Assembly: GCA_913052655.1 (NCBI GenBank)
Contig: CAJXFN010000035.1
Span: 1-11,833, forward strand
From: an uncultured Flavobacteriales bacterium
GTDB lineage: Bacteria > Bacteroidota > Bacteroidia > Flavobacteriales > BACL11
Direction: 5' to 3'
Length of the DNA: 11,833 nt
Both the position numbers and the translations under genes were made by a program. The notes under the pieces were generated by a model, which was given only the letters and a program-made list of their open reading frames with translations, made no database searches and was not told the origin of the DNA. This document shows positions 1 to 7,001 of the stretch, piece by piece. How positions within the stretch are numbered: the first letter of the stretch is position 1; each line of letters begins with the position of its first letter.

Positions 1-538
1 TAGAACCCGCAAAATCTCCAGTTATACTATAAAATCCCATTTGAAAAGCAGGATTGTCAAAATATGGCATTAATTTTAATTCATGAATAAGCTCTGTTTT
101 TGCAGTAATAACTTTTCCAGTATTTTTATGTGTTATGGTTAAATGATATGATTGATTATTATCAGTTTTTAAGAAATCATCTGTATCAAAAGTATATATA
201 ATATTATTATCACTTGCAAAAGTTCCAGATTCTTTTAACATTACAGTATCCACAAGTATTCTAGTATCTTTAACATCACCTAATGTGGAAACTCTTTCAA
301 TTTTAACTTCCAAGTTTTGAGGAGAAAAATTTAAAGAATCAGCAATTTGGGCCATGACATATGCACTTTCAGTTCCTAAGAATGCTTTATTGATTCTTAT
401 ATATTGTTTTTCTTGACTTTGATCTAAAAGTCCAAAAACAACAGTTACTTGTTCCCATTCTGAATTTATATCTAAATCTGATTCACAAGATGAAAATGAC
501 ACAATAATTAATAAAAAAATTGAAGTTATTTTTTTCAT
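1..538 (-). CDS. Putative secreted lipoprotein, C-terminus cut off by the window edge
   Basis: The reading frame is open on the minus strand from an ATG at 538-536 to the left edge, giving 179 codons with no stop. The N-terminus is a lipoprotein-type signal: two Lys, a hydrophobic stretch and then SFSSC, so Cys18 would be the lipidated residue (the -3 position is Phe, not the usual Leu). The mature part starts with acidic residues and continues into a beta-rich segment (VTVVFGLLDQ, then YIRINKAFLG at about 46-55). This resembles the start of Bacteroidota surface or outer-membrane lipoproteins of unknown function. I cannot name the family. A DUF4249-like protein is a possibility I could not confirm. 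It is transcribed divergently from the coiled-coil gene at 604, with 65 bp between the starts. The ATG was chosen because the signal peptide begins there and a promoter-like element lies just upstream. Confidence 0.8.
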   Translation of the reverse strand, partial: MKKITSIFLLIIVSFSSCESDLDINSEWEQVTVVFGLLDQSQEKQYIRINKAFLGTESAYVMAQIADSLNFSPQNLEVKIERVSTLGDVKDTRILVDTVMLKESGTFASDNNIIYTFDTDDFLKTDNNQSYHLTITHKNTGKVITAKTELIHELKLMPYFDNPAFQMGFYSITGDFAGS

Positions 539-543
539 GATGG

Positions 544-551
544 CAAATTTA
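544..551 (-). promoter_or_regulatory. Putative -7 element (TAAATTTG) for the leftward lipoprotein gene
   Basis: On the minus strand these bases read TAAATTTG, an exact match to the Bacteroidota -7 consensus TAnnTTTG. They are followed by C, four bases and the ATG at 538. With the usual spacing the transcript would start at or within a few bases of the ATG. No clear -33 TTG was seen. The match is by eye only. Confidence 0.45.
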
Positions 552-572
552 CTTATTTTAATAACATATTTG

Positions 573-580
573 TAGATTTG
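573..580 (+). promoter_or_regulatory. Putative -7 element (TAGATTTG) for the coiled-coil/SPOR gene
   Basis: TAGATTTG fits the TAnnTTTG consensus exactly and is followed by C. It sits 23 bp before the ATG at 604, so a short leader would be made. The -33 position holds only TTTA (548-551), a weak match. No Shine-Dalgarno-like sequence precedes the ATG. It lies back to back with the minus-strand element at 544-551, making this a compact divergent promoter region. Confidence 0.45.
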
Positions 581-603
581 CATCTATTAATTATAATCAA
601 AAT

Positions 604-2745
604 ATGAAAAAATACATCTCTTTAACTTTATTTACAGCAGTGCTTAACTCTGCTATAATTGCTCAAAATATATTAGAATTAGAAAATGCACGAAATGTAA
701 TTGTAGAGAATTTCAACAGTTCTGAATCCTCTTTTCCTATTTTAACTAATATTGACAATTACTTTATAATCGATAATGGTGATTATCTCCTCAGTAGAAA
801 CAATACAGAAAGCGAATACGCCATTCTTGCTAATAGCTCTGAAATGATTACTGACTTTATTCTCAAAACTGCTATAAAGGTAGGACCTTCTTCTTACAAA
901 AGATCTTCAGCTGGAATACTGATAAAAGCTCAAGTTTCTGGAAGTGGAGCCTTAATTTTTGAAATTAACAGAAAAGGAGAGTTTCGAATTAAAGAACTAC
1001 AAAATAACACTTATAAATATTTATCGGGAAAAAGTTCTAATGAAGGTTGGGTAAAAAATAGAGAGATAAAAGGAGAAGATGAGTTTAATGCTATTGAAAT
1101 AAGATGTAAAGATAATGTGTACGATATATATGTAAATAATAAGTTTATCACTAACCTATTTTCATCTACTTACTATAGTGGAAGAATGGGAATAATAATA
1201 GGTAGAGATGCGAAAGCAAGAATTGCGTACTATCATCTTAATGTACCAGCAGATACAGACAACAATCTTATTAAAGAGCATATGAATGACTTTAATATTG
1301 AAAATCTTACAAAAAGAGTAAAACAATTGGAATCTGAAAAAGTAACTCTTATTAATACTAATACAAGACTAGAAAAAGAAATTAAATTATTAAAGAATAA
1401 TAATTTAAATATAATAGAAAAAGAGTTAAAAAACAGTAAAAACAGAATAGATAGCTTAACTAGGATAATTTCAAAATTAAATGATGATCTAGAAATTTCC
1501 AACAATTTATTATCTAAAGAAAGGGAGAAATATAACAACTCTACTATAGAAGTTGAAAAAAATAACAAAATAATTTCTGAATTTAATGTAAAACATAAAA
1601 ATTTTATGTCCAAAATAACAAACTTAGAATCAGAGATTAAAAAATTAAACAATGAAACATCCGAATTAAAAATAGAGTTAGATAGTAAACAAAATAGATT
1701 AGACGCTCAGGTTGAACTAAATAAAGAATTACAGATAACTAATTCTAATCTACAAAATAAAAGTAACTCCGAGATAGATAAAAACAAGAATTTACTATCT
1801 GAGATTGATAATTTAAAAAACAAGATTTCTAGCTCAAATTTAAATTTAAATAAAGCTGAAAACAAAATTAAGAATCTGAATAAAACATTACAGAGAACAA
1901 ATGAAGAATTAAATAATTCTGAGATAAAATCTTCAAATCTACAAGAAAAAATTACAAAACTTAATAGTGATATTTCAAGCTTAAATTCAGAAATTAATTC
2001 TTTAAATTCAAAACTAAGTAAACTAAAGTCAAACTCTACTACATTAGAAAATGAATTAAAGAATAAAATAAAAAATAAAACAAGTGACATAACTGCTTTA
2101 AACTCAAAAATATCTACATTAAACAAAGAGGTTTCTAGATTAAAGAATAAATATTCTTCATATGATGTGTTAACTAAGAAAAATGAAGTTCTTAGTTCTA
2201 GTTTAACTGAAAAAGAAATAACTATAAATAATTTAAGTTCAAAAATATCTGAACTAGAAAAAAGTATTTATGAGTTAGAAAACAAAAATAGTTTACTCAC
2301 AAAATCAGAATCTCATAAATCTGAGCAAATTTCTTTATTAACCAATACTGTAGAAGAGTTATACGTTAAGATTGAAAACATGAAAGATGTACTTATTTAT
2401 AAAGGTTTTGAGGAAAAAGGAATACAATCTGAAAAAATCAATGCTACTAAAGTTGAAGATAAAAAACATGATTCTAAAAAAGTGACATCCGAAACAAATA
2501 AAAGTAAGATTGAAGAAAACAATAAAAATGTAACTTATTCTGTTCAGATTGCAACATATGGAACAAAGGTTAATATAAATAAGTTTAAAGGATTAAGAGA
2601 TGTATTTTACTATGATTCTGAAAATGGAACATTTTTATATATGTCTGGTAAATTTAACAGTTCGAATGAAGCAATAGAACATAGGAATACGCTAGTAAAA
2701 TTAGGATATAAAGATGCTTTTGTAGTAAAATTAAACAACAAATAG
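604..2745 (+). CDS. Secreted protein: LamG-like N-domain, long coiled coil, C-terminal SPOR-like domain
   Basis: The protein has 713 residues. Residues 1-20 form a signal peptide, with likely cleavage after AIIA and before QN. Residues about 30-215 look like a concanavalin/LamG-type beta-sandwich: alternating strands, 'SSAGILIKAQ' near 101, 'FNAIEIRCKD' near 161 and 'GRMGIIIGRD' near 193. Such folds bind or process glycans, but no catalytic motif is visible. Residues about 226-598 are an almost unbroken Leu/Ile heptad coiled coil rich in Asn, Lys, Ser and Glu. A Lys-rich linker (about 600-640) leads to residues 643-710 (YSVQIATYG, then FLYMSGKF, then LVKLGYKDAFVV), which match the SPOR pattern, a domain known to bind peptidoglycan stripped of stem peptides. 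I infer a periplasmic or outer-membrane-facing structural protein touching the cell wall. panB starts one base after its stop, so they are probably cotranscribed although functionally unrelated. The domain calls are by eye. Confidence 0.85.
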   Translation: MKKYISLTLFTAVLNSAIIAQNILELENARNVIVENFNSSESSFPILTNIDNYFIIDNGDYLLSRNNTESEYAILANSSEMITDFILKTAIKVGPSSYKRSSAGILIKAQVSGSGALIFEINRKGEFRIKELQNNTYKYLSGKSSNEGWVKNREIKGEDEFNAIEIRCKDNVYDIYVNNKFITNLFSSTYYSGRMGIIIGRDAKARIAYYHLNVPADTDNNLIKEHMNDFNIENLTKRVKQLESEKVTLINTNTRLEKEIKLLKNNNLNIIEKELKNSKNRIDSLTRIISKLNDDLEISNNLLSKEREKYNNSTIEVEKNNKIISEFNVKHKNFMSKITNLESEIKKLNNETSELKIELDSKQNRLDAQVELNKELQITNSNLQNKSNSEIDKNKNLLSEIDNLKNKISSSNLNLNKAENKIKNLNKTLQRTNEELNNSEIKSSNLQEKITKLNSDISSLNSEINSLNSKLSKLKSNSTTLENELKNKIKNKTSDITALNSKISTLNKEVSRLKNKYSSYDVLTKKNEVLSSSLTEKEITINNLSSKISELEKSIYELENKNSLLTKSESHKSEQISLLTNTVEELYVKIENMKDVLIYKGFEEKGIQSEKINATKVEDKKHDSKKVTSETNKSKIEENNKNVTYSVQIATYGTKVNINKFKGLRDVFYYDSENGTFLYMSGKFNSSNEAIEHRNTLVKLGYKDAFVVKLNNK

Positions 2746-2746
2746 T

Positions 2747-3565
2747 ATGTTAACACCAAAAAAAGAATACAAAAAAATAACTACCAACTCTCTTCAAGAA
2801 ATGAAACAAAATGGGGAGAAAATATCTATGCTTACAGCTTACGACTATACTCTAGCCAAAATTGTAGATGGAGCAGGAATAGATATTATTTTAGTCGGTG
2901 ATTCAGCATCTAATGTAATGGCTGGACACGAGACAACTCTTCCTATAACCTTAAATGAAATAATATATCATGCATCTTCTGTAGTAAGAGCAATAAACAG
3001 ATGTTTAGTAGTAGTTGACATGCCATTTGGTTCCTACCAAGGAAACTCAAAGGAGGCTCTTTTTAATGCTGTGAGAATTATGAAGGAAACAGGAGGGCAT
3101 TCTGTAAAACTTGAGGGAGGATCTGAAATTATAGAATCTATTGAGAGAATTCTTACAGCAGGAATTCCTGTGATGGGACATCTTGGACTTACTCCTCAAT
3201 CTATTTATAAATTTGGAACTTACACGGTTCGAGCTAAAGAGGAGGAAGAAGCTGAAAAATTAATTGCAGACGCAAGATTATTAGAAAAAACAGGGTGTTT
3301 TGCTATTGTACTAGAAAAAGTTCCAGCAAAACTTGCAAAAAAAGTTGCAGAAAGTGTTTCAATTCCAATTATAGGTATTGGAGCAGGTCCTAATGTTGAT
3401 GGTCAAGTTTTAGTATTACACGATATGTTAGGTATGACACATGAATTTAATCCAAGATTTTTAAGAAGATATTTAAATCTGTTTAAAGATATTACTAGAG
3501 CGGTAAAAAGTTATGTTTCAGATGTGAAATCTAATGACTTCCCTAACGAAAAGGAACAATACTAA
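2747..3565 (+). CDS. panB: 3-methyl-2-oxobutanoate hydroxymethyltransferase (ketopantoate hydroxymethyltransferase)
   Basis: The 272-residue product matches PanB along its full length. The cytoplasmic enzyme adds a hydroxymethyl group from 5,10-methylenetetrahydrofolate to 2-oxoisovalerate to give ketopantoate, the first committed step of pantothenate and CoA synthesis. The family's hallmarks are visible: VGDS with metal ligand Asp52, VDMPFGSY with Asp91, VKLEGG with Lys121 and Glu123, GHLGLTPQ at 144-151, LEKVP with the presumed catalytic Glu190, and GIGAGP at 210-215. These match the E. coli ligands Asp45, Asp84 and Glu114 and catalytic Glu181 with offsets of 7 to 9. The length is near the usual 260-275. 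The start lies one base after the upstream stop, implying translational coupling, and the stop overlaps the next start by one base. No panC or panD gene is in view. Function is very secure. Confidence 0.97.
   Translation: MLTPKKEYKKITTNSLQEMKQNGEKISMLTAYDYTLAKIVDGAGIDIILVGDSASNVMAGHETTLPITLNEIIYHASSVVRAINRCLVVVDMPFGSYQGNSKEALFNAVRIMKETGGHSVKLEGGSEIIESIERILTAGIPVMGHLGLTPQSIYKFGTYTVRAKEEEEAEKLIADARLLEKTGCFAIVLEKVPAKLAKKVAESVSIPIIGIGAGPNVDGQVLVLHDMLGMTHEFNPRFLRRYLNLFKDITRAVKSYVSDVKSNDFPNEKEQY
3551..3555 (+). promoter_or_regulatory. Shine-Dalgarno-like AAGGA before the pseudouridine synthase start
   Basis: AAGGA lies 9 bases before the ATG at 3565, inside the end of panB. It is the only well-placed Shine-Dalgarno-like site I found among the starts in the window, and it supports the ATG that overlaps the panB stop (TAATG). 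Bacteroidota rarely rely on such sites, so stop-start coupling may matter more. Confidence 0.35.
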
Positions 3566-4227
3566 TGATAGAAGTGTTGTATGAGGACAATCACCTTATT
3601 GCTGTAAATAAAAAATCTGGAGTCATTGTACAAGGTGACAAAACAAGAGATATACCACTATCTGATTTTGTAAAAGAATACATCAAAAAAAAATACAAAA
3701 AATCAGGAAATGTTTTTTTAGGAATTATACACCGATTAGACAGACCTACCTCAGGTATTGTATTATTTGCAAGAACCTCTAAAGCACTAAGTAGAATGAA
3801 CGAGCAATTTCGAAAGAAAGAAGTTCAAAAAACCTATTGGGCAGTAGTAGAAAATTCACCACCTAAAAAAAAAGGAACTTTAGAGAATTATTTATATAAG
3901 AATCAGAAACAGAATAAATCATATGTAAGTAAAGTAAGTAATGGAAAACATTCAATTTTAGAGTACAAACTACTAGGGAAGTTGAATAATTATTATCATT
4001 TAGAAATTCAACCTAAGACAGGAAGACATCATCAAATTCGGGTACAACTTTCTCAGATTGGATGTATTATAAAAGGAGATTTAAAATATGGAGCAAAACG
4101 ATCTAATAAAGACGCATCAATTCATTTATTAGCTCAGAAATTAGAGTTTATACATCCTGTTAAAAAAGAAAAAATAGTATTACAAGCAAATCCACCTAAA
4201 GATGTTGTTTGGGACGCTTGTCAATAA
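3565..4227 (+). CDS. RluA-family RNA pseudouridine synthase (no S4 domain)
   Basis: The 220-residue product is a short RluA-type pseudouridine synthase that isomerises uridine to pseudouridine in rRNA or tRNA. The opening (VLYEDNHLIAVNKKSG) is the family's motif I. IIHRLDRPTSGIVLFA at 54-69 is motif II, with catalytic Asp59. PKTGRHHQIRVQL at 150-162 is the third conserved block, in the GRHHQIR version common in short single-domain members. There is no N-terminal S4 RNA-binding domain, and the start immediately precedes motif I, so nothing is missing. The exact target base cannot be told from sequence. The ATG shares its A with the panB stop codon (TAATG), which predicts coupled translation with panB. 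It ends 27 bp before the next gene, which has its own promoter-like element. Confidence 0.93.
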   Translation: MIEVLYEDNHLIAVNKKSGVIVQGDKTRDIPLSDFVKEYIKKKYKKSGNVFLGIIHRLDRPTSGIVLFARTSKALSRMNEQFRKKEVQKTYWAVVENSPPKKKGTLENYLYKNQKQNKSYVSKVSNGKHSILEYKLLGKLNNYYHLEIQPKTGRHHQIRVQLSQIGCIIKGDLKYGAKRSNKDASIHLLAQKLEFIHPVKKEKIVLQANPPKDVVWDACQ

Positions 4228-4249
4228 AAAAAACTAATTATTATATTTG
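4218..4249 (+). promoter_or_regulatory. Putative Bacteroidota promoter (TTG - 21 bp - TATATTTG) for the secreted unknown gene
   Basis: TTG at 4218-4220 is followed after 21 bp by TATATTTG at 4242-4249, an exact TAnnTTTG match with spacing close to that reported for Bacteroides and Flavobacterium promoters. Next come C, TTAC and the ATG at 4255, so the transcript should be leaderless or nearly so. The -33 part overlaps the end of the pseudouridine synthase gene. Confidence 0.55.
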
Positions 4250-4254
4250 CTTAC

Positions 4255-5136
4255 ATGAATAAAATACTTATCATTTTACTTCTATTTTTTTCTCAAAATG
4301 TTTTTTCTCAAGAATTATCACAAAAAGTATTACAAGAATATGAGGACACGTTATCTACATTAGCTCACACTATGAAATATGGAGATAATGAAAATATTAG
4401 ATTAGCAGCAAACAAAGGTTTTATTTCTGAACTTTTAGAGGTGTTAAAATACAAGAGTTCCTACTCCTATCCATTCGACTCGTTAAAAAGTATAAGTATA
4501 TTACAACCAGATGATAATAGTTTTAGATTATTTAATTGGATTATTCGTACAGATGATGGTGAAATAAAATATCAAGCTTATATTGTCTTGCCTTCAATTA
4601 AAAAGAAAAAAAATGTGATCATAAAACTTCAGGATAATTCTGACTACCAATTAGATTTTGAATATCAGATTTTTAATCAAGATAACTGGTATGGAGCATT
4701 ATACTACAAGATTATAAGTCCAAAAAAGAAAAATAACAAATATTACACTATACTAGCGTGGGATGGAAATTCTAAAAACTCTATAAAAAAAATCATTGAT
4801 ATTATGGAGATCAAAGGACAGGAGGTTTACTTTGGAAAAAGTATATTTGTTAAAAACAAACAAAAGTCTAACCGAGTAGAAGTAGAATATAATTCTAAAA
4901 CTTCTGTTTCTGTAAATTATGATGAAAGTACAAAAAGAATTATATTTGATCATTTAGTTCCTTTAAAAGAAAATATAGATGGATTTAAATCTCTTTATGT
5001 TCCGGATGGGAGTTATGATTGTTATCAATACAAAAACGGAAAATGGATTTTTAAGGAGAATATTGACGCTAGAATTAAAAATACAACATCCAAAAAAAAC
5101 AACACAAAAGAAGAGAAAGGACTCTTTAGAAAATAA
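4255..5136 (+). CDS. Secreted protein of unknown function, beta-rich
   Basis: This 293-residue protein starts with a clear signal peptide (MNKILIILLLFF) and a probable signal peptidase I site after VFS, before Gln19. The mature part begins with a helical segment (about 20-65, LSQKVLQEYEDTLSTLAHTM), then a mixed beta region with many aromatic residues (FRLFNWIIRT, YYTILAWDGN at about 162-171) and ends in a Lys/Asn/Thr-rich basic tail (about 270-293). The pattern 'ILAWDGN... KKIIDIMEI... FGKSIF... VEYNSK... IIFDHLVP' looks like a conserved Bacteroidota family of exported proteins I have no function for. No catalytic triad, metal site or lipobox is visible. rnhB starts one base after its stop, so it is probably cotranscribed with rnhB. 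The envelope location is inferred from the signal peptide alone. Confidence 0.85.
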   Translation: MNKILIILLLFFSQNVFSQELSQKVLQEYEDTLSTLAHTMKYGDNENIRLAANKGFISELLEVLKYKSSYSYPFDSLKSISILQPDDNSFRLFNWIIRTDDGEIKYQAYIVLPSIKKKKNVIIKLQDNSDYQLDFEYQIFNQDNWYGALYYKIISPKKKNNKYYTILAWDGNSKNSIKKIIDIMEIKGQEVYFGKSIFVKNKQKSNRVEVEYNSKTSVSVNYDESTKRIIFDHLVPLKENIDGFKSLYVPDGSYDCYQYKNGKWIFKENIDARIKNTTSKKNNTKEEKGLFRK

Positions 5137-5137
5137 A

Positions 5138-5731
5138 ATGTTACATTTAAAATTTTCTGATAAAATAGAAGTAGGTTGTGATGAAGCAGGTAGAGGATGT
5201 TTAGCAGGTCCTGTTATAGCTGCAGCTGTTTTGTTACCAGATAATTTTAGTAATCTAATTCTTAACGATTCCAAAAAACTAAACAAAGAAGAGAGAGAAG
5301 AACTAGAGATTATCATTAAAAAGGAATCTATTAGTTACGGTATTGGAATCGTAACTGCTAAAGAAATAGATGAAATAAATATACTTAAGGCAACTTTCTT
5401 AGCCATGCACCGTGCAATAGATGAAATAAAAACTGAATACCAACTCTTATTAATAGACGGAAATCGTTTTAATCAATATAAGAACATTACTCATGAGTGT
5501 ATTATTAAAGGTGATGGAAAGTTCTTGAGTATTGCGGCTGCTTCTGTACTTGCCAAAACTGAGAGAGATAGAATTATGAAAAATATTTCTAAAGAATTTC
5601 CTCAATATGCTTGGGAAAGAAACAAAGGATATCCTACTAAACAACATCGTGAAGCCATACGGAAATACGGTGCTAACAAATACCATAGGAAAAGTTTCCA
5701 ACTCTTGCCAAATCAGTTAAAGCTATTTTAA
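5138..5731 (+). CDS. rnhB: Ribonuclease HII
   Basis: The enzyme removes RNA from RNA-DNA hybrids and starts repair of single ribonucleotides in DNA. From the ATG at 5138 the product has 197 residues, a normal RNase HII length. EVGCDEAGRGCLAGPV at 11-26 carries catalytic Asp15 and Glu16. LNDSKKL at 42-48, LLIDGN with Asp107, and SIAAASVLAKTERD at 131-144 with Asp144 complete the active site. GYPTKQHREA at 164-173 is the usual C-terminal substrate-side motif. The frame is open for 53 more codons upstream (from 4979), but that part lies inside the preceding gene, is Lys-rich and unlike RNase HII. The ATG at 5138, one base after the upstream stop, is therefore the better start. It is probably coupled to the upstream secreted protein, with no obvious functional link. 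Confidence 0.96.
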   Translation: MLHLKFSDKIEVGCDEAGRGCLAGPVIAAAVLLPDNFSNLILNDSKKLNKEEREELEIIIKKESISYGIGIVTAKEIDEINILKATFLAMHRAIDEIKTEYQLLLIDGNRFNQYKNITHECIIKGDGKFLSIAAASVLAKTERDRIMKNISKEFPQYAWERNKGYPTKQHREAIRKYGANKYHRKSFQLLPNQLKLF

Positions 5732-5739
5732 TAATTTTG
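5732..5739 (+). promoter_or_regulatory. Putative -7 element (TAATTTTG) for the membrane-anchored unknown gene
   Basis: TAATTTTG matches TAnnTTTG exactly and begins directly after the rnhB stop. It lies 21 bp before the ATG at 5761. A TTG at 5705-5707 is 24 bp upstream, slightly long for a -33 partner. The gene could also be reached by read-through from rnhB. Confidence 0.45.
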
Positions 5740-5760
5740 TTTTGAAATTCTAGATTATAG

Positions 5761-6999
5761 ATGAATAAAACACTAAAAAATAGTACTATAGCGATAATAT
5801 CCTTAATTGCAATTACTTATTGGATTTACATTGGTTTACAAAACAATAATAATGAAATTATTAATCTTTCAGAAGAAAACGACAATTCGGATATTATTTT
5901 TCAACTATTACAAAAAGAAGCGTCATTAGTCTACGATTCTATTGTATCTGTCGATTATATTTCTTATTCTGACACTACTAACTTTACAAATATTCTAAAA
6001 AATCAAAATACTCATCCAATTACTATTGATGAAATTTTACCTTATTATACCTCAGAATTTTTAAGTATCTCATACAACAATACTACACTAAATAATTATA
6101 AGAAATATTTAAAGAATATACGAAATTTTAATCAATGGGATTCAATAAATAATTCCTTAGTAACACTATATAATTTCAATATTATGGAATTCAGTAGTTA
6201 TATAAACGAAATAGGATACTTTAAGTTAGATAGCGTAACTTATTTTTATTTAAAATCAGAGGAACCTTATAATATACAAAGTCTGTTAAACATAATTGAA
6301 GACAGTATTTCAAATAATTATTGTAAAAAAGTCAGTGCTAATCATCTATTTAAACTTCTACTTTCTGAAATATTCTTACAAAATGTGAGTTATTATACAA
6401 CTAATAGAGAATATTTTATTTTTTCTTCTGACAGTATACATCTCAAAGGTATTAACTCCAAAGAACTTTTGAAAAATAATCCTATTTTTTTACAATACAA
6501 AAACAAACAATTTAGCAATTATTCATTATATTATTTTTTTGATAAAAGTAAAGAATCAGATAGTTTGCACCACATAATTTCCTACCAACTTAGAGGTGAA
6601 CAAAATGGTGTGATATCAAATTTTAAAAACTTTAAAATTAAAAGGCTAATAGATACAATATTTGATACTACAAAAACAGACTCCTCTAATAACATGACTC
6701 GTAATGAAGAGGAAATTATAAAGAAAATAATTGAAAAAACACAAAAATCTCTAGAAGATAATAGTTCTGGAGAAATTACATACTATATCCTAAAAGGAGA
6801 GAGTTTCAGATCAGCTAGCATAAAACTAAAAGAGAAACTAGAAAAAACAGGATATAATTACAACAAAGTCAAAGGAAATCATGTTTTCTTTATTATAGAT
6901 GACGGTTTAACAAAATTAAGTTGGAGTGATGCTATTAATCTTTATTTAGACAAAAAACAACCATCAGAGGGAGATTACTTTTATATGGAAAAGTTTTGA
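5761..6999 (+). CDS. Membrane-anchored protein of unknown function
   Basis: I do not recognise this 412-residue protein. Residues about 8-26 form one hydrophobic segment (IAIISLIAITYWIYIG) that is followed by a run of Asn, without a typical cleavage site, so it is best read as an N-terminal anchor with the bulk outside the cytoplasm. The body (30-300) is unusually rich in Asn, Ser, Tyr and Ile, with many short predicted helices and strands, and one Cys (188). A charged helical segment (about 313-335, EEEIIKKIIEKTQKSLED) separates it from a compact C-terminal region (338-412, YYILKGESFRSASIKLKEKL and FFIIDDG), which could be a separate small domain. The C-terminal end is only 2 bp from the end of the opposing glucosaminidase gene. 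The skewed composition largely reflects AT-rich codons. No homologous family or catalytic motif is claimed. Confidence 0.8.
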   Translation: MNKTLKNSTIAIISLIAITYWIYIGLQNNNNEIINLSEENDNSDIIFQLLQKEASLVYDSIVSVDYISYSDTTNFTNILKNQNTHPITIDEILPYYTSEFLSISYNNTTLNNYKKYLKNIRNFNQWDSINNSLVTLYNFNIMEFSSYINEIGYFKLDSVTYFYLKSEEPYNIQSLLNIIEDSISNNYCKKVSANHLFKLLLSEIFLQNVSYYTTNREYFIFSSDSIHLKGINSKELLKNNPIFLQYKNKQFSNYSLYYFFDKSKESDSLHHIISYQLRGEQNGVISNFKNFKIKRLIDTIFDTTKTDSSNNMTRNEEEIIKKIIEKTQKSLEDNSSGEITYYILKGESFRSASIKLKEKLEKTGYNYNKVKGNHVFFIIDDGLTKLSWSDAINLYLDKKQPSEGDYFYMEKF

Positions 7000-7001
7000 T
7001 A

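Noticed and set aside
1821..1858. AGCT ... AAATTTAAATTTAAAT ... AGCT imperfect palindrome
   Set aside because: It lies within coding sequence, has no G/C-rich stem and is expected by chance at this base composition.
1959..2033. Repeated TTAAATTC-like DNA words that look like a tandem repeat
   Set aside because: They are explained by the heptad pattern of the coiled coil (LNS/LNSK units) in AT-rich codons; units are not identical or regularly spaced enough for a DNA repeat or CRISPR.
1233..2126. Two long leftward open frames (1233-1652 and 1707-2126) opposite the coiled-coil gene
   Set aside because: They are Phe/Leu/Ser-rich mirror translations of AT-rich heptad codons, lack promoter-like elements and resemble no protein. 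The plus-strand frame has a signal peptide and a recognisable C-terminal domain.
4979..5137. Upstream extension of the rnhB frame to an ATG at 4979
   Set aside because: It lies wholly within the preceding gene, is unlike RNase HII, and would give a 250-residue protein where the family norm is about 200. The ATG at 5138 sits one base after the upstream stop.
4753..5701. Leftward open frames at 4753-4953, 4963-5316 and 5450-5701
   Set aside because: They lie opposite well-supported genes and their translations show no family features.
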